In this document: in pieces, positions 53,220-63,314 of the stretch
Layout of the letters: each line of letters begins with the position of its first letter
How positions within the stretch are numbered: the first letter of the stretch is position 1
From: Pseudoalteromonas rubra
GTDB taxonomy: Bacteria > Pseudomonadota > Gammaproteobacteria > Enterobacterales > Alteromonadaceae
NCBI RefSeq assembly: GCF_005887095.1
Contig: NZ_PNCI01000002.1
Coordinates: 61,182 to 125,181 of the forward strand
Direction: 5' to 3'
Length of the DNA: 64,000 nt
Notes under the pieces: model-generated
Database searches by the model: none
Seen by the model: only the letters and a program-made list of their open reading frames with translations
What the model was told of the DNA's origin: nothing
Made by a program: the position numbers and the translations under genes

Positions 53220-54035
53220 TTAATCACTATGCCGTGGTGCTGAAAATAGTTGCCTGAGTTTATTTTTAATTCCCCTGGCTTTGTTCAGTTTGCCGAGCAA
53301 CACCCGACATTCATGAAAATTGATAGACAGGAGAGTCTCTTTTGGTGCACTGCCGACGATCCCATAGCGGATCTTTTCTGTGGGCTGTATATCGATATAA
53401 GTGCCAAACAACTTGTCCCAGATGATCAATACGCCAGCAAAATTTTTGTCCAGATAACACAGGTTACTGGCATGGTGAATACGATGATGCGTTGGGGTAT
53501 TAAATACCCATTCGAGCCAGCCAAGCTGACCGACAAGCTGGGTATGAATAAAAAACTGAAAGGCGAGGTTAATGGCAACGACAGCCAGCACTAACTCGGG
53601 TGCAAAGCCCAACAGGATCATCGGTGTCCAGAAAAGCCACATTCCAACAACCGGGTACAATAAACTTTGACGAAAGGCGGTCGAGAAGTTCATCTGTTTT
53701 GAACTGTGATGGACCACATGCGCCAGCCACAGCCAGTGTACTTTATGGGATGCACGATGAAACCAGTAGTATAAAAAATCCTGCAGTAAGAAGGCGCCAA
53801 ACAGGCTTAGTGGTGTCAGCGGCACGTCAAACAGGGCAAAGTTATAGAGCCAGTAGAACAGTGGCATCAATACGATTAGGGCCAGCATATCGCTGCCCTG
53901 ATGCAATAAGGCAAGCGCCACATTGTGCAGGCTATCCCTGAGGTTATAATGCCGCCGGGCCACACGGTACTCTGCTGCAATGGCGACAAGAAACACCGGG
54001 CTAAGTAGCAGTAAAATGAGTTCAACGGGGGGCAT
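53220..54035 (-). CDS. Sterol desaturase/fatty acid hydroxylase family protein
   Basis: A 271-residue membrane protein with the PF04116 histidine boxes: HRASH, HVVHHSSK and HRIHHASN, among four or so hydrophobic segments. It would carry a di-iron centre and hydroxylate or desaturate a lipid. It is shorter than the paralogue at 19475-20743, lacking the extra C-terminal hydrophobic part. GGAGG precedes the ATG. It overlaps the SRPBCC gene upstream by 14 bases, so the two are in one transcript, and the lipoprotein gene follows it. Confidence 0.85.
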   Translation of the reverse strand: MPPVELILLLLSPVFLVAIAAEYRVARRHYNLRDSLHNVALALLHQGSDMLALIVLMPLFYWLYNFALFDVPLTPLSLFGAFLLQDFLYYWFHRASHKVHWLWLAHVVHHSSKQMNFSTAFRQSLLYPVVGMWLFWTPMILLGFAPELVLAVVAINLAFQFFIHTQLVGQLGWLEWVFNTPTHHRIHHASNLCYLDKNFAGVLIIWDKLFGTYIDIQPTEKIRYGIVGSAPKETLLSINFHECRVLLGKLNKARGIKNKLRQLFSAPRHSD

Positions 54036-54456
54036 ACAGGGCCTCCAGTCGGGTCAATGCAAGGTTGATGTCTCGTGTGACAACACGGCGCAGCACAAAG
54101 CCTGGTAAATACCTGGGCGCCGCAAAGCGTACATGGTAATCAACCCGGGTGGACTGCTTGCCAGTACTGCGACGCAGACGGATCTCGCCATGATGTTGCT
54201 TAACCGGGAAGTCGCCAACGATCTGATAGCGAATCGCATGTTCGTCGGCGTGCAGGATCTGCTCATAAAATCGGATCCCGAGCATGCTGACTTCCCTGAT
54301 ACAGCCACTACCGCCACGGATAGCCGGGTGGACAGCACTCTGAACGACTTTGAATCGCGCGTTAAAAAAGCGACCCAACTGTTGGTGGTCCAGCAGGGTT
54401 TCGAGCACGGTATGGGGCTCAGCAGGGATCACTTTTTGACAAAGAATGTTGACCAT
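54022..54456 (-). CDS. SRPBCC-like small protein
   Basis: A 144-residue protein with the pattern of the START/SRPBCC hydrophobic-ligand fold: MVNILCQKVIPAEPHTVLETL at the start, GGSGCIREVSMLGIRFYEQIL in the middle and a C-terminal helix (RDINLALTRLEALY). Such proteins bind lipids or aromatic ligands. The start at 54456 has AAGGAAC before it and is preferred to one 18 bases upstream. It heads the unit with the hydroxylase and is divergent from an AraC gene. Confidence 0.72.
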   Translation of the reverse strand: MVNILCQKVIPAEPHTVLETLLDHQQLGRFFNARFKVVQSAVHPAIRGGSGCIREVSMLGIRFYEQILHADEHAIRYQIVGDFPVKQHHGEIRLRRSTGKQSTRVDYHVRFAAPRYLPGFVLRRVVTRDINLALTRLEALYAPR

Positions 54457-54547
54457 AGGTTGTTCCTTACACATCGTTTTGTCTAGTGTAAGTGAGGTTT
54501 ATCTGGCAATCTTGCGAATAGGCGACGTAAATTTGTCCAATTACGAC

Positions 54548-55546
54548 ATGGAAAATACCTTAGACAAAAATTACTTTAACAGTGTATTGCTTTATCTGGA
54601 GCAGCAGGGCGTTACCCTGGACAGTGCCATTGTTCAGCCTAAGACTGCGGAGTCTGAGCTGGGGGACCGAATCCACTTGACTGACTACGAACAGGTTATG
54701 CAATTAGGGGCTGAGCGAACCGACGATCCCTTGTTTGGCTTTCACCTTGGCCAGCATATACAGTCGGCTGATTATGGGGTATTGGGTTACTTAGTTGAAA
54801 GCTGTGAAAACTTAAACCAGGCATTGTCAGTGCTGCTGCGCTATGATCAGCTGGTGGCCAGTATAGCGCAGGCTATTTTTCATCGCGAGGGCGCACTGGC
54901 AGTGATTGACTGGCTGCCAAATTCGCAAACTTCTCGTCACGTAATTTTACGCAATCTGACTGGTTGGGTTGCCATGGTGCGTACTTTAGTCCCTAAGCCT
55001 GTTTCACCCGAGTATATCAATTTAACCTGCACATTAAGTGAAGCAGAACTGTCGGTACTGGCTGGCTGGTTTGGCTGTAAGGTATTTGGCAATCAGCCTC
55101 GTAACCAGATAGCATTTCCGCATGCTTATCTGTTGCTGCCTTTCAGGCGCGCTAATCAAATGATGCGCGAGGAGCTGCTGCGGCTGTCTGATAAGGCGCT
55201 GATACAATTGCAACAGCACCAGTCGCTTGCGATGCAGATCCGTATTATGCTGGCTGCCAGTGTCGATCTGGGTCAGTGTCAGTTGAGTGTGATTTCAGCA
55301 GCCCTGAATAAATCGGTCCGTCAGGTACAAAGGCAGCTCAAACAAGGTGATACCAGCTATTCGCAATTATTGACTGAAGAGCGGCTCAGACGTACTCAAG
55401 ACTTGCTGGGGACTATGCCACTGGCTGACTTGGCAAGGGAGTTAGGGTTTAACGAACAGGCTGCTTTTAACAAAGCCTTTAAGCGCTGGTATGGGTGTTC
55501 ACCGGGGGCATTCAGAAAACACTGTGGTAATAAACCACAGAATTGA
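54548..55546 (+). CDS. AraC-family regulator (arabinose-binding-domain type)
   Basis: A 332-residue regulator. Residues 15-190 match the 'arabinose-binding domain of AraC' family (PF12625-like: DPLFGFHLGQHIQSADYGVLGYL). Two C-terminal helix-turn-helix motifs follow (LSVISAALNKSVRQVQRQLK and LADLARELGFNEQAAFNKAFKRWYGCSPGAFR). The ATG at 54548 is likelier than one 102 bases upstream, whose extra residues are not conserved. It is divergent from the SRPBCC/hydroxylase unit, which it may control. Confidence 0.85.
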   Translation: MENTLDKNYFNSVLLYLEQQGVTLDSAIVQPKTAESELGDRIHLTDYEQVMQLGAERTDDPLFGFHLGQHIQSADYGVLGYLVESCENLNQALSVLLRYDQLVASIAQAIFHREGALAVIDWLPNSQTSRHVILRNLTGWVAMVRTLVPKPVSPEYINLTCTLSEAELSVLAGWFGCKVFGNQPRNQIAFPHAYLLLPFRRANQMMREELLRLSDKALIQLQQHQSLAMQIRIMLAASVDLGQCQLSVISAALNKSVRQVQRQLKQGDTSYSQLLTEERLRRTQDLLGTMPLADLARELGFNEQAAFNKAFKRWYGCSPGAFRKHCGNKPQN

Positions 55547-55551
55547 AGCCA

Positions 55552-55576
55552 GCCCTAAGGCTTCGGGGCGTTTTTT
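55552..55576 (+). terminator. Terminator after the AraC gene
   Basis: GCCC, a bulged inner part, GGGC, then a GTTTTTT run six bases past the AraC stop. A second GGGGC...GCCCC possibility overlaps it. Confidence 0.55.
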
Positions 55577-55770
55577 AGCCCCGTTGTCCCGACTATTACC
55601 AGGTAATATACAGAGCCACCGCCAGGTTCTGGCTGCTGATCCATATGACAGCCTCTGCAAAATTCACACTGCACTATAAAAGGCGGGCTGTATAGAACGA
55701 ATGTTAATCAGTGCCAATGAATTGTTTTCGAACTGCCAAACCAGGGGTTTGGCAGATCAGGAGATATGCG

Positions 55771-56292
55771 TTATAGCGACTCGCTATATTCTGTCATGAT
55801 TTGCTCAATCCACGCGGCGATACGTTCGTCGCTTTTTTCGTACTGGCTGTCTTCGTCCAGGGCAAGGCCTACAAACTGGCTTTTATCTTCCGTGAGTGCT
55901 TTAGAGGCTTCAAATTCATAATCGGCTGTATTGGGCCAGTAGCCCAAAAAGTGCACGCCTTGGGGGGCAATTTTATCGTGCAACATACCCAGGGCATCCT
56001 GAAACCACTGCCCATAGCCTTGCTGGTCACCCATACCAAACAGTGCAATGGTTTTGCCTGCGAGATCAACCTCGTCGATATCATCCCAGTGTGATTCCCA
56101 GTCTTCCTGCAACTCGCCGAAATCCCAGGTTGAGATACCAAAAATCACAAAGTCGAATTGCTCTGCGTTTTTTAGCGGCTCATCTTTGATATTGTGGAGC
56201 GACAGAATGTCTTTACCTATGATCTCCTGCATTTTTTCTGCTGCCATTTCTGTGTAGCAGGTAGTTGAACCGTAAAATAACCCGATCTGCAT
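55771..56292 (-). CDS. fldB: Flavodoxin (FldB-type)
   Basis: A 173-residue FMN-binding electron carrier. The phosphate loop is [12 protein letters not shown], with the Cys seen in FldB-type flavodoxins; the FMN loops are [14 protein letters not shown] and [13 protein letters not shown] long-chain insertion ([22 protein letters not shown]) is present. It serves low-potential redox enzymes in the cytoplasm. Its place next to xerD (divergent, 78 bases apart) is the usual one in this order. Confidence 0.92.
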   Translation of the reverse strand: MQIGLFYGSTTCYTEMAAEKMQEIIGKDILSLHNIKDEPLKNAEQFDFVIFGISTWDFGELQEDWESHWDDIDEVDLAGKTIALFGMGDQQGYGQWFQDALGMLHDKIAPQGVHFLGYWPNTADYEFEASKALTEDKSQFVGLALDEDSQYEKSDERIAAWIEQIMTEYSESL

Positions 56293-56370
56293 AGTAGTCT
56301 TCGCTCAATTGGCTGTTATTATATGGCGCGAAGTCTACCTTATGGTGTAATGAATTGATACAGGCGGCCC

Positions 56371-57297
56371 GTGACCGATTTAGAAATATCTGACCCAAGC
56401 ATGCACAGCAATAGTGAACTGATAGAATCTTTCCTAGATATGCTCTTTCTGGAGCAGGGACTCAGCGACAACACCCTGGCTGCCTACCGTGCAGACCTGG
56501 ATAAGTTTGTACGTTACGTTAGTGCGCATCATGATAACAAACCTTTGTTAACCATCAGCAGCGTGGATGTAGAGGCCTATCTGGCCTACCGAGTAGACGA
56601 AGGGCTTAAACCACGCAGCACGGCACGGGCAATGAGTGCACTCAAGCGTTTCTATGCCTACTGGGTGACCAAACAAGCCATCGCTGTGAGCCCTTTGACT
56701 CACATTGCTCAGCCCAAGTTGTCACAGTCTCTGCCAAAAACACTCAGTGAGGAGGAAGTAGAGGCCTTGCTCAATGCCCCTGATGTTGAAGACCCTATGG
56801 GTCTCAGAGATAAAGCTATGCTGGAACTGTTGTACGCAACGGGATTGCGAGTCACTGAGTTGGTTGGTCTGCGGATGGAACAAATAAACCTGAGACAAGC
56901 AGTATTATTGGTTCGAGGTAAGGGCGGAAAAGAAAGGCTGGTCCCGATGGGCGAAGAAGCATTGCACTGGGTCGAACAATTTTTAAAGGTTGGTCGTGCT
57001 CAGATGGTCAAACACGCCAATGACTTTGTTTTCCCATCCAAACGGGGGATTGGCATGACTCGGCAAACTTTTTGGCATCGCATCAAACACTATGCTATGT
57101 TGGCAGACGTTAAGTCACCGTTATCGCCACACACGCTGCGTCATGCGTTTGCAACACATTTGCTAAATCATGGGGCGGATCTTCGTGTCGTACAAATGAT
57201 GTTAGGCCATAGCGATTTGTCGACAACCCAGATTTATACGCATGTTGCCAGTGAGCGACTGAAAACGCTTCATCAGCAACATCACCCTAGGGCGTGA
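56371..57297 (+). CDS. xerD: Tyrosine recombinase XerD
   Basis: A 308-residue site-specific recombinase for dif resolution of chromosome dimers with XerC and FtsK. An N-terminal SAM-like domain (about 18-115) is followed by the catalytic domain with R160 (ATGLRVTEL), K184 region, H254-xx-R257 (SPHTLRHAFA), H280 (LGHSDL) and nucleophile Y289 (TTQIYTHV). The start is GTG at 56371; an ATG at 56401 is less likely. It begins the xerD-dsbC-recJ-prfB-lysS run. Confidence 0.95.
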   Translation: MTDLEISDPSMHSNSELIESFLDMLFLEQGLSDNTLAAYRADLDKFVRYVSAHHDNKPLLTISSVDVEAYLAYRVDEGLKPRSTARAMSALKRFYAYWVTKQAIAVSPLTHIAQPKLSQSLPKTLSEEEVEALLNAPDVEDPMGLRDKAMLELLYATGLRVTELVGLRMEQINLRQAVLLVRGKGGKERLVPMGEEALHWVEQFLKVGRAQMVKHANDFVFPSKRGIGMTRQTFWHRIKHYAMLADVKSPLSPHTLRHAFATHLLNHGADLRVVQMMLGHSDLSTTQIYTHVASERLKTLHQQHHPRA

Positions 57298-57358
57298 TGG
57301 AATTTATTTGCAGTAATCCGGTCCTAGTGATTAACCAGAGCAATTTTACGAGAAAAAC

Positions 57359-58090
57359 ATGAAAAAGTTACTTTTAGCAGCGTCGCTTGCTTTCAGTGTG
57401 GGTACTTTTGCCGACACAACACAAGAAGTCTCTCCGATGGCAGTGAGCCCTATTGCATCTCAGTTTTCTGAGCTGGGTTTAACGGTAAAGAGTGTATCGG
57501 ACAGTCCAATCACGGGTCTTAAAACCGTAATCACCGATAAAGGCGTATTCTATGCCAGCCCGAATGGTCAATATCTGGTGCAGGGCACTATGATTGACGT
57601 GGCAAACCGTCGCAACATCACAGAAGATGCGCTGAGCGACGTGCGTAAGAGTGGCGTTGAGCAATATCAGGATTCGATGATCGTGTACAAGGCTGAAAAC
57701 GAAAAGCACCAGATCACCGTTTTTACCGACATCACCTGTGGCTACTGTCGTAAACTGCACCGTGAGCTGGAAGACTACCTGGCTGCGGGTATTACAGTTA
57801 AGTACCTGGCATTTCCACGCGGTGGCCTCAGTGGTAATGGTTACAAGAGTCTGATGAACGTCTGGTGTGCTGCAGATGCGGCATCAGCTATGACTGAAGC
57901 GAAGGCGGGTAATGAGGTACCGGACGTTAAAAATTGTCAGGCACCGGTTGCTGAACATTATCAGTTAGGCCAGAGTTTTGGCATCTCCGGTACTCCGGCC
58001 ATCGTGTTGGAAGATGGCAGCATGATCCCTGGCTATCAGCCGGCAGACGCACTGGCAAAAATGTTAAATCAGGCCAGTAAAAAATCCTAA
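57359..58090 (+). CDS. dsbC: Thiol:disulfide interchange protein DsbC
   Basis: A 243-residue periplasmic disulfide isomerase. The signal peptide ends near TFA (residue 18). The N-terminal dimerisation domain spans about 25-85, and the thioredoxin-like domain holds C127-GY-C130 and the cis-Pro loop GTPAIV. Length and motif match the family. It lies between xerD and recJ, as in related genomes, and ends at a strong terminator. Confidence 0.93.
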   Translation: MKKLLLAASLAFSVGTFADTTQEVSPMAVSPIASQFSELGLTVKSVSDSPITGLKTVITDKGVFYASPNGQYLVQGTMIDVANRRNITEDALSDVRKSGVEQYQDSMIVYKAENEKHQITVFTDITCGYCRKLHRELEDYLAAGITVKYLAFPRGGLSGNGYKSLMNVWCAADAASAMTEAKAGNEVPDVKNCQAPVAEHYQLGQSFGISGTPAIVLEDGSMIPGYQPADALAKMLNQASKKS

Positions 58091-58116
58091 ATCTGAGGTA
58101 TACTCTCAGCATTTCT

Positions 58117-58139
58117 AAAAAGGCCCGCGGGCCTTTTTT
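58117..58139 (+). terminator. Rho-independent terminator after dsbC
   Basis: AAAAAGGCCC and GGGCCTTTTTT form a compact GC-rich stem with a T-run, 27 bases after the dsbC stop. Confidence 0.88.
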
Positions 58140-58186
58140 GCTTTGTGGAATCGTCCTTCACATCATCAGGTAGTTCAGAGAGTGTT

Positions 58187-59911
58187 ATGCAAACAGAGAT
58201 CCGACCCAGATTACGCGTCGATGACAGTCATTTACCCGCCCATCTTCACCCGGTTATTAAACAGATTTATGCCGCGCGGGGTGTGAAAGACGCCCTAGAA
58301 CTTGATAACAGTGCGGCTACCTTGCTGGACTTTCGGTTGTTCCGTGATATGGATAAGGCGTGTGCTCTACTTGAAACCGCGTTATACCAGCAGCAAAGCG
58401 TATTAATCGTCGGGGATTTCGATGCCGACGGGGCAACCAGTACCGCGGTGTTAATGGAAGGGTTACGTTTGTTTGGGTTACAACGGGTCGACTATCTGGT
58501 GCCAGATCGTTTCAGCCTGGGTTACGGGTTAAGCCCCGCTTTAGCAGAGCAAATTGTTCAACTGGCACCGCAACTGGTGATCACGGTCGATAATGGAATT
58601 TCCTGTCTTGCGGGCATAGATATCGTTAAGCAGGCCGGTATTTCGGTACTGGTCACCGATCATCACTTGCAGGGCGAGCAACTACCCAATGCCGATGCCA
58701 TTGTTAACCCGAACCGCCATGATTGCCAGTTTCCTTCAAAATCCATTGCCGGAGTAGGCGTAGCGTTTTATCTGCTGGTGGCGTTTCGTCACCACCTTCG
58801 TGAGGCTGGTTTCTTTGAGCGTCAGGGCCTGACTCAGCCAAATCTTGCATCTTTGCTGGATATTGTTGCTTTGGGCACAGTTGCCGATGTGGTCGCGCTG
58901 GATGCCAATAACCGGACTTTGGTTCATCAGGGCCTGGCACGTATTCGCAAAGGCCAAACCCGGCCCGGGATCCGGGCGCTGATTGAAGTGGCAAACCGCA
59001 CTGCAACCCGGCTTAACGCCAGTGATTTTGGGTTTGCGCTGGCGCCAAGGCTGAATGCCGCAGGCAGGCTGGATGACATGAGCCTGGGTATCGCTTGCTT
59101 ATTGTCTAAAGAAGAGCATCAGGCACGCCGCATCGCCGCTCAGTTGGACAGCCTTAATCAGGAGCGACGCGAGATTGAGCAGGGTATGCAGCAAGAAGCG
59201 CAAGCGGTGCTAGAGCGTCTGGTCGCTGCCCAGCAAAGTATTCCTGATGCGGTGTGTTTATATCAGGATGACTGGCATCAGGGGGTGATTGGGATCCTCG
59301 CGGGCAGACTGAAAGAAAAGTATCACCGTCCGGCGATTATTTTTGCCCAGGGCGATAACGATGAAATCAAGGGGTCTTGCCGTTCGATAGAAGGTTTGCA
59401 TATGCGTGATTTGCTTGAGCAAATAAATACACGCTATCCGGACTTAATCGTTAAATTTGGCGGTCATGCAATGGCGGCCGGATTGACCATCAAAGAGACA
59501 GACTTTAGCGACTTTAAACACACCTTTGAAACCCTGGTCAGCGAAACCCTCAGCGAAGAGCATAAGCAGTCGGTATTACTAACCGACGGTGAACTGCCGG
59601 CTGAGTGTTTCAATATGGACTTTGCCATGTTACTGCAACAGGCAGGCCCCTGGGGACAGCATTTTCCTGAGCCGGTGTTTAGTGGGGTGTTTGAGCTGGT
59701 ACAGCAGCGTATTGTAGGGGATAAGCACCTTAAGCTGGTGCTTAAACACCCAAGCGGTAAACTGGTGGATGCCATTGCGTTCAACGTCGATGTGCGTGCC
59801 TGGCCCAACACGGCTGCACAGACGGCAGAGCTGGCTTATCAGCTGGATATCAACGAGTTCCGTGGTAAGTTTACGCTGCAATTAATCGTCAGAGAGATCC
59901 GTGCCTGCTAA
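58187..59911 (+). CDS. recJ: Single-stranded-DNA exonuclease RecJ
   Basis: A 574-residue 5'-3' exonuclease. DHH-family motifs are present: GDFDADGATST (motif I), VTVDNG, LVTDHH (the DHH itself), and GHAMAAGLTI in the DHHA1 region, with the C-terminal OB domain to follow. It degrades ssDNA in recombination and mismatch repair. The ATG at 58187 is chosen over an upstream frame that overlaps the terminator zone; AGAGAG lies just before it. Confidence 0.93.
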   Translation: MQTEIRPRLRVDDSHLPAHLHPVIKQIYAARGVKDALELDNSAATLLDFRLFRDMDKACALLETALYQQQSVLIVGDFDADGATSTAVLMEGLRLFGLQRVDYLVPDRFSLGYGLSPALAEQIVQLAPQLVITVDNGISCLAGIDIVKQAGISVLVTDHHLQGEQLPNADAIVNPNRHDCQFPSKSIAGVGVAFYLLVAFRHHLREAGFFERQGLTQPNLASLLDIVALGTVADVVALDANNRTLVHQGLARIRKGQTRPGIRALIEVANRTATRLNASDFGFALAPRLNAAGRLDDMSLGIACLLSKEEHQARRIAAQLDSLNQERREIEQGMQQEAQAVLERLVAAQQSIPDAVCLYQDDWHQGVIGILAGRLKEKYHRPAIIFAQGDNDEIKGSCRSIEGLHMRDLLEQINTRYPDLIVKFGGHAMAAGLTIKETDFSDFKHTFETLVSETLSEEHKQSVLLTDGELPAECFNMDFAMLLQQAGPWGQHFPEPVFSGVFELVQQRIVGDKHLKLVLKHPSGKLVDAIAFNVDVRAWPNTAAQTAELAYQLDINEFRGKFTLQLIVREIRAC

Positions 59912-60096
59912 CAATTGCGATAAAGGCACAAAATGTTCTTATCTGGGGCTGATATCTATGCCTATTATTTGTTAGTATTGGCCGTTTAGACCGCTTATAC
60001 AATCTTTGGGCACAGCGGTTACACTATTTTCAGTCCAGTGGTCACTCAAACTGTGCCATTGGCTGCGTCACCATCACGTAAATTGGAGTAATGTGA

Positions 60097-61195
60097 ATGT
60101 TTGAAGTGAATCCTGTGATTAATCAAATCAAGGAAATTCGCGAACGTACTGAACTTCTTCGGGGGTATCTTTGACTATGCTCTGAAACAAGAGCGGTTAG
60201 AAGAAGTTAATGCGGAACTGGAAGATCCAGCCGTCTGGAATGAGCCTGAAAAGGCACAAGCGCTGGGCCGAGAAAAGTCGAGCCTGGAAACCATAGTCGA
60301 AACCATAGACAACCTAGTAAGCGGTGCAGATGATGCCGAAGGCCTGGTTGAGCTGGCTGTTGAAGCTGAAGACGAAGAAACCTTTGCCGAAGCAGAGCAG
60401 GAAGTACAGGGCCTGAATGCCCAGCTTGAAAAGTTGGAGTTCCGCCGCATGTTCTCTGGTGCGCAGGATAGCAACGATGCCTATCTTGATTTACAGGCAG
60501 GCTCCGGCGGTACCGAAGCGCAGGACTGGTGTAACATGTTGTTGCGTATGTATCTGCGCTGGGCGGAAGCGAAAGGCTTTAAAACCGAAATCGTTGAAGC
60601 AACAGATGGTGATGTAGCGGGGATCAAAGGGGCAACACTGCGTGTCAGCGGTGAATATGCTTACGGCTGGCTGCGCACAGAAACCGGTGTACACCGTTTG
60701 GTTCGTAAGAGCCCGTTCGACTCAGGAGGTCGTCGTCATACATCATTTGCATCAGCATTTGTGTATCCGGAAATCGACGACAACATCGAGATTGACATCA
60801 ATCCGGCAGACTTACGCATCGACGTATATCGTGCATCGGGTGCCGGTGGTCAGCACGTTAACCGAACAGAATCGGCGGTACGTATTACCCACTTGCCAAC
60901 CAATACCGTGGTGCAGTGTCAGAATGACCGTTCACAGCACAAAAACAAAGATCAGGCTATGAAACAGTTGAAAGCAAAACTGTTCGAGCTGGAACTGCAA
61001 AAGCAAAATGCCGAAAAGCAGGCCCAGGAAGATGCCAAATCTGACATCGGTTGGGGTAGCCAGATCCGTTCTTACGTACTGGACGACTCGCGTATTAAAG
61101 ACTTGCGTACCGGTGTTGAGAACCGTAATACCCAGGCGGTCCTGGACGGTGATCTAGACAAATTTATCGAAGCCAGCCTGAAATCAGGCCTATAA
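60097..61195 (+). CDS. prfB: Peptide chain release factor 2 with programmed +1 frameshift
   Basis: The gene starts at 60097 ([17 protein letters not shown]...) and reads 25 codons to CTT, meeting an in-frame TGA at 60172-60174. After a +1 shift (skipping 60172) it continues [11 protein letters not shown] to 61195, 365 residues in all, the normal RF2 length. The classical frameshift signal is present: CGGGGG internal Shine-Dalgarno, then TAT CTT TGA C. RF2 motifs are seen: SPF (RKSPFDSGG) for stop-codon recognition and GGQ ([12 protein letters not shown]) for hydrolysis. The protein autoregulates itself by this shift. Confidence 0.97.
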
Positions 61196-61222
61196 TCAAC
61201 AAGCTAAACTAAGAGCTAAAAA

Positions 61223-62764
61223 ATGACAGAGCAAATCCAAGACGAGAATAAACTCATTGCTGAGCGTCGTGCTAAATTGGATGCAATTCGCGAAAATTGC
61301 AGCGCCAATGGCCATCCGAACACCTTCCGCCGTGAAGACTATACGGCTGATCTACAGGCTAAGTTTGGTGATAAGTCGAAAGAAGAGCTGGTTGAGTTAG
61401 ATCATCAGGTCTCTGTGGCTGGCCGTATCCTTGCCAAACGAGGTCCTTTCCTTGTTTTACAAGACATGAAAGGCCGTATTCAGGCGTATGCGTCTAAATA
61501 CGTACAAAAAGAGCTGAAAGCCAAATATGGTCAGCTGGACATCGGCGACATCATTGGTGTGTCTGGTCCGCTACACAAATCAGGTAAAGGCGACTTGTAT
61601 GTGGATATGGTGCAGTACGAGCTGCTGACCAAGTCACTGCGCCCACTGCCAGAGAAATTCCATGGCTTAACGGATCAGGAAGCCAAGTACCGTCAGCGTT
61701 ATGTTGATCTGATCACCAACATGGAAACCCGTGAGACCTTCCGTATTCGCTCTAAAGTGATTGAAGGCATTCGTCGCTTCCTGGCTGAGCGTGACTTTAT
61801 GGAAGTTGAAACGCCAATGCTACAGGTGATCCCGGGTGGTGCAACAGCACGTCCGTTCGTGACCCACCATAATGCGCTGGACATCGACATGTATCTGCGT
61901 ATCGCACCAGAGCTTTATCTTAAACGCCTGGTTGTGGGCGGCTTTGATCGCGTTTTCGAGATCAACCGTAACTTCCGTAACGAAGGTCTGTCGACTCGTC
62001 ACAACCCGGAATTCACTATGATTGAATTCTATCAGGCGTACGCAGATTACAATGATCTGATGAACCTGACAGAAGACATGTTGCGCACTGTGGCACAGGA
62101 TGTACTGGGTACTACTACTGTGGTTAACACGGTTAAGAACGCAGAAGGCGAAGTGCTTGAAACCATCGAGTATGATTTCGGTAAAGCGTTTGAGCGTTTG
62201 TCTATGGCGGATGCGATCATCAAGTATGGTCCGGACGCTGAAGCTTCGGCTCACATCTTTAAAGATCCAGAAAACCACTTTGACGAGCTGGTCGCGTACG
62301 CGAAGAAAGTACACGTGAAGATCCCTGAGAAATGCGTGTGGGGTGCCGGTAAGTTCCTGTGTGAAATCTTTGAAGAAACCGCGGAACAAAAACTGATCCA
62401 GCCGACTTTCATCACCGAATATCCGTGGGAAGTGTCGCCGCTGGCGCGTCGTAATGACGAAAACCCGTTTATCACAGACCGCTTTGAGTTCTTCGTAGGG
62501 GGTCGTGAGCTGGCAAATGGTTTCTCGGAGTTGAACGATGCCGAAGATCAGGCTGCGCGTTTTGCCCGTCAGGTTGAAGAAAAAGATGCCGGTGATGACG
62601 AAGCAATGCACTTCGACGATGACTACATCCGTGCACTGGAATATGGCTTACCGCCAACGGCAGGTGAGGGGATTGGTATTGACCGTCTGGTGATGCTATT
62701 TACTGACTCTCAGACTATCAAAGACGTTATCCTGTTCCCGCATATGCGACCTCAGGCTGACTAA
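61223..62764 (+). CDS. lysS: Lysyl-tRNA synthetase (class II)
   Basis: A 513-residue class II synthetase. An N-terminal OB anticodon-binding domain (about 60-155) precedes the catalytic domain with motif 1 ([17 protein letters not shown]), motif 2 ([20 protein letters not shown]) and motif 3 ([10 protein letters not shown]). It attaches lysine to tRNA-Lys. Located 27 bases after prfB, the common order, and followed by a strong terminator. Confidence 0.96.
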   Translation: MTEQIQDENKLIAERRAKLDAIRENCSANGHPNTFRREDYTADLQAKFGDKSKEELVELDHQVSVAGRILAKRGPFLVLQDMKGRIQAYASKYVQKELKAKYGQLDIGDIIGVSGPLHKSGKGDLYVDMVQYELLTKSLRPLPEKFHGLTDQEAKYRQRYVDLITNMETRETFRIRSKVIEGIRRFLAERDFMEVETPMLQVIPGGATARPFVTHHNALDIDMYLRIAPELYLKRLVVGGFDRVFEINRNFRNEGLSTRHNPEFTMIEFYQAYADYNDLMNLTEDMLRTVAQDVLGTTTVVNTVKNAEGEVLETIEYDFGKAFERLSMADAIIKYGPDAEASAHIFKDPENHFDELVAYAKKVHVKIPEKCVWGAGKFLCEIFEETAEQKLIQPTFITEYPWEVSPLARRNDENPFITDRFEFFVGGRELANGFSELNDAEDQAARFARQVEEKDAGDDEAMHFDDDYIRALEYGLPPTAGEGIGIDRLVMLFTDSQTIKDVILFPHMRPQAD

Positions 62765-62790
62765 GCCAGTCATTCAGAACAAACGATTGA

Positions 62791-62818
62791 GAAAAGCGCC
62801 TAAGGCGCTTTTCTTTTA
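62791..62818 (+). terminator. Rho-independent terminator after lysS
   Basis: GAAAAGCGCC pairs perfectly with GGCGCTTTTC over a TAA loop, followed by TTTT, 27 bases after the lysS stop. Confidence 0.9.
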
Positions 62819-63006
62819 TCTGTGTAAGAGATCTCTGCTAAAAGCCCGTCTAAGTCTCAAGATATTTATAAAAGCACCATAAAATCAGGGATTAGTTTAG
62901 CAGGTAACCCTGTAGGCCAAACTTGGGTTCGTTGAGGACAGCTGGTATATCCAGCGCTTTTGCCTATACTGCTGTGATTATGAAAGGATGCAAAAGACCT
63001 CTGACC

Positions 63007-63183
63007 ATGTCGCAACAAAAGTCAAAAGCACAGCACGACCAGGCAAGGATGAATTACTGCCGTAGCTGTATCAGTGAATTTCAGCGTTTAGGCTATGTAG
63101 ATGCCTTTATTTCGGAAGAAACCTCCCGCAAACAATCCCTTTTGGACCACTTTAATATACAGTCAGACCCTAAAAGTGACTAA
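63007..63183 (+). CDS. Hypothetical small protein, 58 residues
   Basis: A short soluble protein (MSQQKSKAQHDQARMNYCRSC and on to QSDPKSD) with one CRSC pair and a helical C-terminal half. Not recognised. ATG codons at 62923 and 62980 upstream are also in frame; the residues they add are unlike the rest. A TATACT -10-like element lies at 62965-62970. It sits between the lysS terminator and the tRNA promoter. Confidence 0.5.
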   Translation: MSQQKSKAQHDQARMNYCRSCISEFQRLGYVDAFISEETSRKQSLLDHFNIQSDPKSD

Positions 63184-63271
63184 TTTATGACAAATTAATC
63201 GGCAAAGCGCTGTAAAACACACCAAGCTGAACAATCTATCACCATACAGTGCTTTTTTACAAGAAAAGTAT

Positions 63272-63299
63272 TTGACATATTTTCACGGTTCTATATTAT
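63272..63299 (+). promoter_or_regulatory. Promoter of the tRNA-Ser/tRNA-Arg operon
   Basis: TTGACA (63272-63277), a 16-base spacer and TATTAT (63294-63299), followed by a GC-rich discriminator (ACGCCCC) typical of stringently controlled stable-RNA promoters. The first tRNA begins 15 bases past the -10. Confidence 0.8.
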
Positions 63300-63314
63300 A
63301 CGCCCCACAAAGAC

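Noticed and set aside
60434..61195. A stand-alone 253-residue gene inside prfB
   Set aside because: It is only the internal part of RF2; the full reading uses the +1 frameshift from 60097.
61820..62611. A 263-residue reading frame antisense to lysS
   Set aside because: It lies wholly within the lysS coding region on the other strand, shows no family pattern and is a codon-bias shadow.
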